64,000 nt of DNA, taken from positions 123,090,133 to 123,154,132 of the forward strand of contig OW121853.1 in assembly GCA_933228895.1 (NCBI GenBank), given 5' to 3'. Below the pieces are notes generated by a model. The model was not told where the DNA came from and searched no databases. It worked only from the letters and a program-made list of their open reading frames with translations. Shown piece after piece: positions 10,629 to 20,228 of the stretch. This stretch comes from Platycnemis pennipes. Taxonomy: Eukaryota; Arthropoda; Insecta; Odonata; Platycnemididae. Made by a program: the position numbers and the translations under genes. Every line of letters begins with the position of its first letter. Position 1 is the stretch's first letter.

Positions 10629-12454
10629 GCTTAAATCTGACTGTGTTCCGTTACAATAATTGTGATTATAAAATGTGAATTCGATCGCATTTTAGGGGAC
10701 TGGTCATGTCGTTACGTCAAAATTCCAAAGCACACTGTGGTATTCCATTTCAAGCTACCTTTTAAGGAAAAGTATTTCCGTATTTATCAGCCATATAAAC
10801 TTATATGAATAAGTATCTTCAAAAGTTTATGAAGACCCTTCGATCAAGTAATACCATCAATAAATGTAAACATGTTTCATCCTAAACTTTTGAATATATT
10901 TCTTTAAAAATATATATGGCAGTGAAATACGACATTAAATCTCCTTAATAGTGACTCCTTCAGCGAATTTTTTATTAAAATAATAAATTTTGTTATTATT
11001 TTAATTAAAATTAAGAATTTTTTGATAAAATAATAAAAAATTCGTTGGTTTTATTCCTTTTCTCCATTGTTGACGTTGGCAGTTAAAATTATCACAATAT
11101 AATCACAGACATCAAACACAGACACAATATAATCAGTGCTGACAGTGTGCTTTATCTCAATAGCATTCGCGCAACGTGCGGCTGTTGACAGCAGGAACGC
11201 CATGGATATCAGATCATTCCTAATCGCAATTCACAGGGTTCGCCATAGCGGAATCACAGGTTGTGACTGTAACTTTTGCACATCTGTGACTTCTTCACAG
11301 TTGGCGTTGTATCGCTCACCACTATTATAGTTTCTATCTCCCGAGATGTGAACTGATGACGCAGAGTGAAGTATCCTGCAAGTGATGCCCTTCCAAGGGT
11401 CCCGCCAGGCTTCCGAGGTTAGGAGGCCGGCGAAGGCATAGAGGTATATCTCTCTCAATCTCTCCAATCCATCTTTAACTTCAGGAATAGGATTCTGAAA
11501 GTCGAAGTTAATGCAATTTTCGAATTGGCAGTTGTTATTTTGCGAATAATATTGCGTCAATTATGTATGACAAAACATCTCATTGTCCGTAGTGAAGGCT
11601 GCTCGGGTGCTCCACCGGGTAATCTCCTAGCATACGCCGGGAAAGCATCAGATCCTTTTTCATCTCATTGTCCGTCGAAAATCCTGTTTCTGCGGGACAC
11701 AACGGCTCTAATCCTATACAAATTAAGTCATTTGAGCATGTATTACTACTTCCTTTCATCGCACCAGCCGCTAAAAATCCTCAAAGGCATTATTTTAAAA
11801 GTAAAGAGCAAAAATTGGTCGTTGCCCCGTAAGAATCTGTTATAGCTGGGCTGCAGAATATGGCTAAATGCGCAACTATGCCACGCCCCCTAGGCTTCAC
11901 TCCCCTCCATTACGGAGCATAGGGGGCGCCCTCTCCATATACCTCTGTGGGCGAAGGGGCGAATTTCTGCTGGAGAAGAGGAGATTAACCCCATCTCCCG
12001 AAAGATAGCATGATTATTCCACTCCATGGCAGGGAACGGTGGGGGCCACATCTAATGTAAGACGCTGTGGATTCCTAAGACGCTCGCATTCCGTGCTTGG
12101 GGAGACAAGAGGGTGACGTCACTTTATGTCTTGGGATGGGTCCCCCCATCATCTTCTTTATGTTCCCTTAAGTCTCCAATGCCTCCAGGCTGTAATCCGC
12201 CATGCAAATACAATCTTATAACTCTACCGACTAACAAACATTGCCATGCACTTCTATACAGAATACAAACTTAGATTCCTGCAACAGAAAATATCGAGCT
12301 GAGCCAAAAAACAAAACAAAACCAATGATCACGGCGCTGCTAAAAAATAAGATTTTAACATGCATCATTTAACCCACACCAATCCATCAAATATTTATTC
12401 TCCCGAGACTTTGTAAGGTCACGTGGCTCTTGTCTCGTCCCGTCTTCATCCAGA
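10629..12454. other. No gene recognised
   Basis: About 1.8 kb. An AT-rich stretch with repeated TTAAAATAATAA-like text lies at 10970-11045; a 13-bp direct repeat TCTCATTGTCCGT occurs at about 11578 and 11663; a GC-rich palindrome-like stretch with CCCCCTAGG/GGGGGCGCC is near 11885-11930. No ORF with family features was seen. Confidence 0.45.
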
Positions 12455-12559
12455 CATTTCCGTATCTGGTCCACAGGATAGAATTTTCATTGCGACCGGC
12501 TTCGAGACAGCGTGTCATTATCTGGCAAATTTTATTCATACAACACTCATCTACCTCAT

Positions 12560-13162
12560 ATTTCCCCTTACTTTACCAGGCTTACATGGCTGAAGGCTGA
12601 AACTTGAAAGAAATTGTTTGTTTGGTTTGTTTAGGTATGGTCTTTTTAAAAATCAGCAACATTGTTATTTAAAGCAATTTTTTTCCTCTCAGAGAAAAAA
12701 AGGCTAATGTTACCACCCGAATGGCTCCTGATTACTCCTCTACGTAGGACTACTTCGTATCAAAAATCTTCCTGTGTTGCTGAGGCCAGGTTGTGGAATA
12801 GTATTCCCGCCGACATCAAGGAATCCAGCTCAATATTAACAAAAAAAAAGATTTTTTCGGCATCTATTCAACCAAAAAGGGTTTTATTTTAAAATGTATG
12901 TAAAAATGCATAGAATAAGCCATTTTGTTGTTCCTCTTGATCAATATGTAACCTCTTGGAAAATGGATGTATTTGTTTCGAGCTAAAATATTTATGTATT
13001 TATTTGTATGTTGGATGGATGTACCTGATGATGCTTCAGTGAAGTGAAACATGTCGGAATAAATCTCTTTACCCTGTGGAACGCTAAAGTTTTTACTTCT
13101 CATCCTATATTTGTATGTTCTTAGTGGTTGAAGACGTCCAAGGACAATAAAATATTTCTTCC
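12560..13162 (+). mobile_element. 496-bp LINE-3'-derived unit, copy 2
   Basis: Flanked by a perfect 14-bp duplication CTCATCTACCTCAT (12546-12559 and 13163-13176). After removing its own 95-bp insertion plus 12-bp duplication it is 496 bp, the same as copy 1 at 3080-3575, with the same 5' and 3' ends. It encodes the C-terminal LINE block LRRTTSYQKSSCVAEARLWN and ends at AATAAAATATTTC. Confidence 0.85.
13013..13107 (+). mobile_element. 95-bp Penelope-terminal fragment with hammerhead-like core
   Basis: Flanked by a 12-bp duplication TATTTGTATGTT (13001-13012 and 13108-13119). It contains CTGATGA at 13025-13031, a GCTTC/GAAGT hairpin, GAAAC at 13046-13050 and ATGTC, in the order of a hammerhead ribozyme core, then AATAAATCTC and CCTGTGGAA, matching the order seen in the Penelope-like ends at 13329 and 15886. 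Confidence 0.65.
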
Positions 13163-13470
13163 CTCATCTACCTCATGCAGTGAAGATCCATCAGCGGTTC
13201 TTACTTCCCCAAACTGACCTTCCCTTTCCTTTCTCACCCTCCCTTCCCACCCGTATCCCGCAACCCTTCCCCCCCCCACCCTTTCACCCGCTTCAAGTGT
13301 ATAAACGCCACGTACCATCCTGTAAAATTCACCAGATGATGACACAGTGTATCGAAACCGGTGGCAATAAAAATTCTATCCTGTGGACCAGCATAGTATT
13401 GTTTCTCCCTTTCGTTCACCATGAAGGAGTTTCACAAAGCAACACCACCCACCATTGCATTTCCGTATCT

Positions 13471-13689
13471 ATTGAGAAAGCCAGAAGTTAGGAAGAATCC
13501 TAGCGTATTATGATAGATTTCATCAGATAAAAAAGATTAGAGAGATAGGTGGGTAGATGAAATAATTTCAGAGTAGTCTGCAGTGAATGGTTCACGTATT
13601 AACAACAAATAATCCCTTTATTCTTATGTAGATACTAACCATTTAGCTGCATGTGACCCTATTACCTAACATGTTTCCGTGTAGTACAT
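13471..13689. other. CR1-B-like remnant, weak
   Basis: About 13500-13600 reads like the CR1-B segment TATTATGATAGATT...GATTAGAGAGATAG but is short and diverged. It probably belongs with the tail that follows. Confidence 0.4.
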
Positions 13690-14060
13690 TGTTTGCATGT
13701 CAATAGTGCTTGTTTGATGATCTTCATCCCCTGCCACACACCCTGGCGGTGGCCTCCAGGGTATTGCGTAGATGTAGATGCATTGCACGGTGCATGTTTA
13801 ACTTTACTAACCCATGCCTGCTACGCAAATACAGACATATATTTAGACAAAATCTTTATAACTAGTAACCACTTCATTATTGCGTACAACAATAACCATC
13901 TAGTCGCACGTGACTCTTGTATCTAACATGTGCACATGAAGTAGTAGCATTGAAGCTCTAGAAGTTCATTAAAGTAATACATGTTCATGGTGAGCTTCAC
14001 CCCGTGCCCCACACCCTCGCGGTGGCTCACAGGGGTATTACGTAGATGTATTCTTGAGGA
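13690..14060 (+). mobile_element. Two successive CR1 3' ends
   Basis: A first tail ends at about 13780 (CCCCTGCCACACACCCTGGC then GTAGATGTAGATG). A second 3' UTR ends at about 14052 (CACACCCTCGCGGTGGC, then TATTACGTAGATG). The part between resembles the 3' UTR at 35129-35215 and 37060-37160, a third CR1 variant. Confidence 0.72.
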
Positions 14061-14865
14061 TGAGAATGGTGAAATAAGGTCGCGGAGTAGAAGGATGGAT
14101 TTTACAGTGTCAGTCCCCATATCTTCACTGATTGTCCGCAAGCGAATCAATTTCATTCGTGTGACGAAGAGAAGCTCCGCAACAGTACCCAACAAAACTG
14201 TGCCAGTCTAAGGACCATGACAAGTCAACAAAAAAAAAATAAAGAGAAAATTCGTGGGTAGGCGTGGAGAGTTAAGCTACGTTTTCACGTGGCCGTTTTT
14301 GCGTTGCGAGGCCGCTGCTGCGTTGTGCGGCAGGAAAATACCCTGTTTTCATGTCACCGGCAGCGCCAGCAGCAACGCACCAAAACATATGACGGTGGTA
14401 AACCGTGGTATAGGCGACAATCCGTAGCGAAAGAATTACGTGACGAACAAACGACAGGCAGAATGCGTTGTACCTCGCTCTCGACGCAGCTGCGTGAACG
14501 CAGGCTGCGTTGAAAGATGAAATATCCCGTTTCCACTACTAGCGTATGTACGCGTGTACCAACCAGCGATGCGTTACCACAACACTCGTTAAACTCAGTG
14601 CTGCCCTCCCTTTGCAGCTGACTAAACAGGTTGCTGGTAAAAGTAGTTAAAAATACATTCAGAATTCCAGCACATTCTTCATGTTTTTTCCGTTTTAAAA
14701 ATTATAAGACACTCATTCTCACTTGTTCATCAATGTACAGCCGACAAATATCCATTTTGTCCAACTTTATAGAATATCGTGATTCGTCTTTCCTAGTTTC
14801 CGCCCCGCCGACAGCGCCTAACCAGTGTAAAATGGCATAGTTCCGAACTACGAGTTACGATGGTC
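14061..14865. other. No gene recognised; possible inverted-repeat element
   Basis: The stretch 14275-14600 is rich in GTTGCG/CGCAAC and CTGCGTT words on both strands and starts TTAAGCTACGTTTTCACG, like the start of a MITE, but I could not define a second end. Confidence 0.35.
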
Positions 14866-15040
14866 CTTCATCTACATAATACCCTGCAAGCCACCTCAAA
14901 GGTGTGTGGCAGGGGGTGAATTCTCACCAAACATTCACTAAATACCATGCATTTAAAAGGATAAGTTTTATATATTAGTCTTCACTGCAATATTTAAAAC
15001 GATAAAAATAGCAAACTAAGCTAACTAAATCCACCAATTA
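14866..15040 (-). mobile_element. CR1-A 3' end
   Basis: Inverted tail ATCTACATAATACCCTGC then the CR1-A 3' UTR, cut off before the coding region. Confidence 0.85.
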
Positions 15041-15721
15041 CGGCGCTTATAGCATACGAAATGCGTTAGTTGTCTTCAAGTGGCGCTGCGGTCGCTGTAG
15101 CCAAAATGCATGGCGTATGAATAATATCATTACTAATGAGATATTAAAGCATATTTCAGAAAAATATTATAAAATAACGTTTGATAGTAATATTCTGGTG
15201 TTATACATTAGTAAATTCATTGAGTACATGAATTTATTTCTTTAAAGTAAATGCTGAATTGACTCCATCGTCGAGCTGATTAAAATTGTCATAAAAAATA
15301 AATCCTTCGACTTTACATCGTATTTCTTGTGATACTTATGACTTTCAATAGCTTAGGTAATTTTCTTTGTGAAGTAAGGATCATTTAGCAGGCATATACA
15401 ATTACTTAAATTAATAAGATTCCTTAGACAACTTGACTCAAGCAGTCGCGAGCCAATCTCCTTAAGATCGAGGCCAGGTTTGAGGGACGTGGGATTCGGG
15501 AGTGGGCATTAGGGGACGTGGGGTGGTCGGATCTGAGAGGGGCTGCTATTTCGACCCACTGGGGGCAAAAGGAAGGGCCTTCTTGCAGCGGAATCGGGGT
15601 CACCCCGTCGAGCGCCGCCGTGCACCATCCCTTCCATTCGCGAGATGGACCCGCTTGATCGTATGGACATAACGCGGACCGAGTCCCGAGAGGGGAACTG
15701 CGATGGCATCAATGTCGAACT
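15041..15721. other. No gene recognised; GC-rich patch
   Basis: AT-rich to about 15420, then a GC-rich piece at 15470-15710. A 67-codon minus-strand ORF there has no recognisable motif, and I do not call it a gene. Confidence 0.4.
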
Positions 15722-15800
15722 TGTAAACTAAACGCTAACCTTGGATGAACACATAGCACATGTTTCTAATCATCATCATTGGTCAACAATCCTAGGATTG

Positions 15801-16318
15801 AAGAGGAAATCCTCAGGCTTCACCTGGTGGAACCGCATGATAGTAAATAGAATGATTACTTGGTAAGATTCCACAAATTTATTTTTCACCGACCTAGGTT
15901 TCGATTGTTTGACAATCATTATCAAGGTAAGCTCGGAGAGTCCGCGAGCTCATTATATACCCATAAGGTGTTCACGTGATCCATGGGTTGGGGCAACAAT
16001 GGGAAATGGGGGGGAGGGTTAAGGAGATGGGTCAAGTTCGGTAGGAGAGAAAAGGTAAGTTCAGGAAGGGAGAGTTGGAAGGGGACATATATTCATTCAA
16101 CAAATGTACATTATTTCTGGTAGCAGACGTTATCTCCAACTGTTCAAGGAAGTCCAACTTGTGACCTTTGCACTGGGTGTGGAGCACTTTGGGGATGAAG
16201 TCACTGGTGTGGTCTTCTTCGATGAGGTGTTGGCAAATTGGGAACTGTAATCCCCTTTTTTCGTAAACAGCTATTGAAAAATAAATTTGTGGAATCTTAC
16301 CAAGTAATCATTTTATTT
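15801..16318 (-). mobile_element. Penelope-like element, 5'-truncated
   Basis: Flanked by a 15-bp duplication ACAATCCTAGGATTG (15786-15800 and 16319-16333), itself part of the RTE tail. A perfect 38-bp inverted repeat lies at 15851-15888 and 16275-16312. The minus strand encodes the end of a GIY-YIG endonuclease (16032-16244), then a pyrimidine-rich part, then a hammerhead-like motif at about 15886-15930. Confidence 0.85.
16032..16244 (-). pseudogene. Penelope-like GIY-YIG endonuclease, C-terminal end
   Basis: Seventy open codons ending in TGA. Visible blocks are FPICQHLIEEDH, then KVLHTQ, then KLDFLEQLEI and LLNEYM, matching the end of the GIY-YIG domain fused behind the reverse transcriptase in Penelope-like elements (H...K...E...N pattern). 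The polymerase and most of the nuclease are missing because of 5' truncation. Confidence 0.8.
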
Positions 16319-16878
16319 ACAATCCTAGGATTGGTTTGACGCAGTCCTCCACTCGATTCTTCTATCGGCCAACCTCTTCATATTAACGCAGTTCCTCTCT
16401 TTCACGTCCTTTACGACCTGTTCTATGTAACCGTAGGCCTGCCTTTTCCATTCTTCCCGTTCACTTTTTCCTCAACAATTATCTTCATCAGACCACCTTG
16501 TCTTAAGATGTGGCCGATTAAGTTGTCCCGTCTTCTTTTTAATGTTTTCAGCAGACTTCTCTTTTCTCCCACTCTTCTTAGGACTTCTTCATTTGTCACT
16601 TGGTCATGTTTCTAGTAAACCCCTTGCACCAGCTGAAAAGTTTTCGTAACTTAATGTCCTCATCACTACGACTTAAACTAGCTAATATTTTATTGATCCC
16701 TCATATCGACTATTGTTCTTTGGTGATGTCAAACCTTTCAAAATCTCAATTATCCAAACTACAAAAAATACAAAACTGTTATGTGTGCGACTTTGCATAT
16801 TACGACCACCTAGTTTTACCTTATTACCGAAAATTAAAAATTCTGAATTGAACAGCGAAGAAAATGGCAAATGGGTGT

Positions 16879-16945
16879 ACATCTCATCTACATATATTAC
16901 ATACACACGATACCTTGCAATCCACCGCGATGGTGTGTGTAATTA
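16879..16945 (-). mobile_element. Degenerate CR1 tail
   Basis: CATCTACATATATTACATAC followed by CACGATACCTTGCAATCC: an old inverted CR1-B tail. Confidence 0.55.
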
Positions 16946-17228
16946 TGTAAAAATCATTTTATGCATGGAATTCGACTCCTCCACATTTGAAGGACATCAT
17001 GACAGTAGATAGTTTTTAAAAAAATTGTTTTTGCTTTATTTAATATATAATTTGATGTTTAGGTCTATATTTTGAAAGTGGATGTGTTTTCTGTATGTAC
17101 ATATTGCTGTTTTTTATGTATTGTCTTGAAGAAGTATTCCCACAAGATCTGTCTCAACTTTTGTGTATATATACTCATGCTCCGAAGGAAATTATTCCTA
17201 GTCCAAATAAAATATCTATCTTTCTATA

Positions 17229-18388
17229 TAGTAAACTCCCGATTTAACGTGCGTGCGTCATCCGGGCTGCGGATTATCCGTGTATCGCCACTCTATTTAG
17301 TGTATCGGCAGTGGTCTCGAAGGTAAACAAACTTTTGTTATTTTCCTCCAATAGTGACTTTCACTGCGGCCCTACCGACTGGTCTTGCTGCTTTAAGGCC
17401 GCTTTACACGGTCATTGAAACTGCGCAAGTTGATGTTGCTTCCGTTTGAACAGTCGTCTGTGAAAGTCCATGACGTATAAAATTGCGAGGACGCTTGTTT
17501 GACAGCTTTACACGGTGCAATATTCGGTGCATTATGTCAGTGACAATATACCATTCAGCAACGGTAATACCGTCAATATATCGCACAACGTCAATATCTG
17601 TTAAGTAGTAATGAATTGGTTATGAAAGATGCGATAAATTACCACTACTTTAAAATGTTTTAAGCCATAGTCATAACAGTGGAGACCCTAGTCCCGTATA
17701 CTTAGCCCAAAATTTGAAAAACGACCGAATGGCTGTGGGCCAAGGTAACGAGTTCTTCCTTGACGCACGAAATTTAAGCTTCCACGTGATTAATCGTCCA
17801 GCACTTCGTTATTGACTTTATTCACTACCTAAGGAGTTTAGTGCAAACAAAAATACTTAACTCAATCGTCAACAACCTATTTAATTGCTAGAATTCCCCA
17901 GGCAGTTCGTTGCTGCTACATCTGCACCATCTAGTGAGAGAAATAAACTGCAAACTTGCTCGAACTCATGCATCAGATTAGAACATGCTCTAATTTGCTC
18001 GCTGTTGTTCACGCAGTCTCTCCCCGCAAGTCGTCGCTTTACACGGCGCAATATTTCTGGCGCAAGTGTTCTCGCAACAGCCTGCGCAGTATCAATGACC
18101 ATGTAAAACGGCCTTTACGCCTGGCTTCGCGCTGCCGCCCGAGGCTTGCGAACATTTAAATGCGGCCGGGACCATCCTACTGGATTCTATTTTGTCATAA
18201 AATGGTAATATGCACGGCGAGAATATTTTCAATGGCTGATTGTGTTAATTTCTTGGGGAACCTATTTATTTTGGCGGTGCACCTTACAGAAATGAATCCG
18301 GGAAAAAACAAATAGCGGATTATACGAGTTTTCCGATTATCCGTGCACCCGTTACCAGTCACTACCACGGAAAACCGGGAGTTCACTG
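17229..18388. mobile_element. Tigger/pogo-like MITE, split by a later MITE
   Basis: Ends TAGTAAACTCCCGATT and (inverted) CAGTGAACTCCCGGTT, with GGATTATCCG text on both sides inside, as in Tigger-type elements. TA is present at 17227-17228 and a mutated TG at the other side. Without the element at 17396-18114 it is about 440 bp and non-coding. Confidence 0.65.
17396..18114. mobile_element. Harbinger-like MITE, copy 1
   Basis: 719 bp with ends AGGCCGCTTTACACGGTCAT and the inverse CATGTAAAACGGCCT, flanked by TTA (17393-17395 and 18115-18117). Internal words TTTACACGG(T/C)GCAATAT recur. Copies 2 and 3 are at 23651 and 32358. Duplications of TTA are characteristic of the PIF/Harbinger superfamily. 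No transposase. Confidence 0.85.
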
Positions 18389-18412
18389 TGCCTAACGACT
18401 TCATAAAGTAAG

Positions 18413-18500
18413 AACATCTCCACCTACGTATGAACCTGCGAGCCACCGCGAGGGTGTGTGGCAGGGGGTTAAGATCACCAAACACTTACGAGCGACTAAC
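18413..18500 (-). mobile_element. CR1-B 3' end
   Basis: Inverted tail CTGCGAGCCACCGCGAGGGT-type sequence followed by the CR1-B style GTTAAGATCACCAAACAC; no coding region. Confidence 0.75.
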
Positions 18501-18553
18501 ATAAGAGCTACCAAGACCTACATGATGCAACTGCATTGCAACAATGCAACTAA

Positions 18554-19117
18554 AGCCTGAATCACACGATCATTTTGTACGTCCCTTTTCAGGGATAGCT
18601 TAAATGGTAGCTTAAAAATGATCGTTGGACTTGATCACTTCACGAATAGCGGCAATGATAGGGATCGCGATCCCTTTTTTCGTCATTTGAGCACGTCCTT
18701 TTTTCCGTCCCTCGGGCCTTGGGTGCTTCCGTCATTTAGCCAATCGGAGCGCACGCCCGGAAAGAGAGGAGTAGTTTACCGTAATAAAAGATAATATCTC
18801 GCGAACAAAAAAAAAACAGTATTCCTCCGCAAATTTTAGTAAATAGTTTTATGCCATACCTATGTATTCCTTGGGACTGGACCGCCATTTCAATATTCAC
18901 AGATATCAAGGTAATGTTTATTTACGTGTTGTTGTTATTGACGACGAAATAAATACACAAAAGTTAATGGAATTAGAGAACTAAGAGAAGGGACGGTAAA
19001 AATGATCGTGTGAGCGGCGAAATGATAGCTTGAGCTATAATTTTTGCGGTCCCTGAAAGCTATAGCTTAAATGATCAGGTTTAAAGGGACGAGAAAAATT
19101 ATCGTGTGATTCGGGCT
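18554..19117. mobile_element. Inverted-repeat MITE
   Basis: Ends AGCCTGAATCACACGATCAT and (inverted) AGCCCGAATCACACGATAAT, about 24 bp matched; 564 bp. Flanks are TAA and GAA, so a TAA duplication with one change is likely. Internal ATGATAGCTTGAGCTAT-type palindromes; no ORF. Confidence 0.75.
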
Positions 19118-20228
19118 GAAGGATAATAGCTACCAGGCAATGCTAACTATGGTATACGCCGGGATAAAGGATACTGCATCAATTAGAGTTCATTATTACT
19201 GTAAAATTGATTTTTAAAAAACACACCCAAACCGAGCATCATGACACTAATTAGCAAAATGAGATAGAGATTCATGCTTCCATTCACTTTTTCGTCGACT
19301 AATTTAATGCACGAATAATTATCACGTATACGCGACAAGAATTGTGCAAAAAACAGCCAAGAAGGCTTCAAATAAGTTGAAGATAGGAGGATCTCGGAAG
19401 CAACCTCCAGCAATGCCTTCCCCTTCAAGCAACGAAGACGAGGCGCAGATACTGGGGTAGAGCAATTATTGCAGGATATTACGGCAGGCGCCGCTAAAGG
19501 TAACTCAAACGGCTTGCCTGGGACGCAATGCCGTCTTAAAGAGCGAAGACGCGTTCTCGCGACTCAAGGCCACTCCATGTCATCCGCGACATCTACCTCC
19601 AGGATGGCGCAACTACGGACCCTCTCAAGACATCGACGGAAGCTCTTCCAGGAAGAGCCGACTGCAAGGAGTATGCTCAGGACGACGCTGAACACTCTAT
19701 CCACACTCAACCACTCTTAAGGCGCCGTGGTACATGATTATTTTTTCGCTTTCGAGTTCTGAGATGATGGAGATAGTTTTTCCGTCGACCGGTAGAGTTA
19801 CCAGAGTCGGCGCCTACCCAACCAGCCATATTTTTTTTCAGTGTCTCCTCTACGCTTTAATTCTTTGCGCAGAGGTGATGAGGCAATAACGACCCTTCCC
19901 TCTCAACCCCTCTGTCCGCGGAGTTTTCCATTGCTGACCACTAGACGCAATGTTGCCATTTCAACGTACGATGGGACCAAACTGTTTGGCAGACTCCACA
20001 TTATACCATGTGGCAACGTGGAATTCGCGGAAATGCGTTCGCTACGTTTTTCTAAGAACCGAGCCGGTCTGGTCCTAGTGGGGTTCGTAGCTGCAGGAGA
20101 ACGCGTCCGCGATCCAAGTCATGAATAGACTTCATTTTTCAGAGTAGCCGCGTTGATTGGTTGTTGTGACAACAGTTTAGCCGTAAGAACTGCAACAAAT
20201 AGGAGGTGGTCTCAGCTGGTAGCTTGGC
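19118..20228. other. No gene recognised
   Basis: Holds an 81-codon minus-strand ORF (19183-19428) with one strongly hydrophobic stretch LYLILLISVMMLGLGVFF near its end and an 83-codon plus-strand ORF (19469-19720) rich in Arg, Ser and Thr. Neither resembles a family I know, and neither has supporting splice or promoter signals. Confidence 0.4.

Larger units (their letters stand above)
12468..13457 (+). mobile_element. Penelope-like element remnant with inverted ends
   Basis: Flanked by a 13-bp duplication CATTTCCGTATCT (12455-12467 and 13458-13470). The first ~75 bp (12468-12540) are an inverted copy of 13320-13388, both holding the block ACCGG(T/C)TTCGA. The same layout, with an inverted partial terminal repeat and a pyrimidine-rich part before it, is seen in the element at 15801-16318, which has a GIY-YIG remnant. 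The family assignment here rests on that likeness. It is split by the 496-bp unit at 12560. Confidence 0.72.
15769..16604 (-). mobile_element. RTE LINE 3' fragment split by a Penelope-like element
   Basis: RTE tail at 15769-15800 and body at 16319-16604, flanked by the 10-bp duplication CATGTTTCTA. It covers the C-terminal protein region and is non-coding by frameshift. Confidence 0.88.
15722..17225 (+). mobile_element. LINE remnant split by an RTE insertion
   Basis: Left part ends LTLDEHIAHV (about 15736-15765) and the right part (16605 on) continues with VSSK, then LRLKLANILLIPHIDYCSLVMS and KLQKIQNC; this block order follows the polymerase domain in jockey/CR1-type LINEs. A target duplication CATGTTTCTA (15759-15768 and 16605-16614) marks the RTE insertion. 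The 3' part ends near CAAATAAAATATC at about 17205. One frame change follows codon SSK. Confidence 0.72.

Noticed and set aside
11136..11560. Overlapping ORFs as a gene
   Set aside because: Both strands are open over the same bases without motifs; likely chance.
13329..13368. Calling this a working hammerhead ribozyme
   Set aside because: The core has a changed base at the CTGATGA motif and stem III cannot form normally; kept only as a family likeness.
15509..15712. 67-codon ORF in the GC-rich patch
   Set aside because: No motif; borders a LINE remnant.
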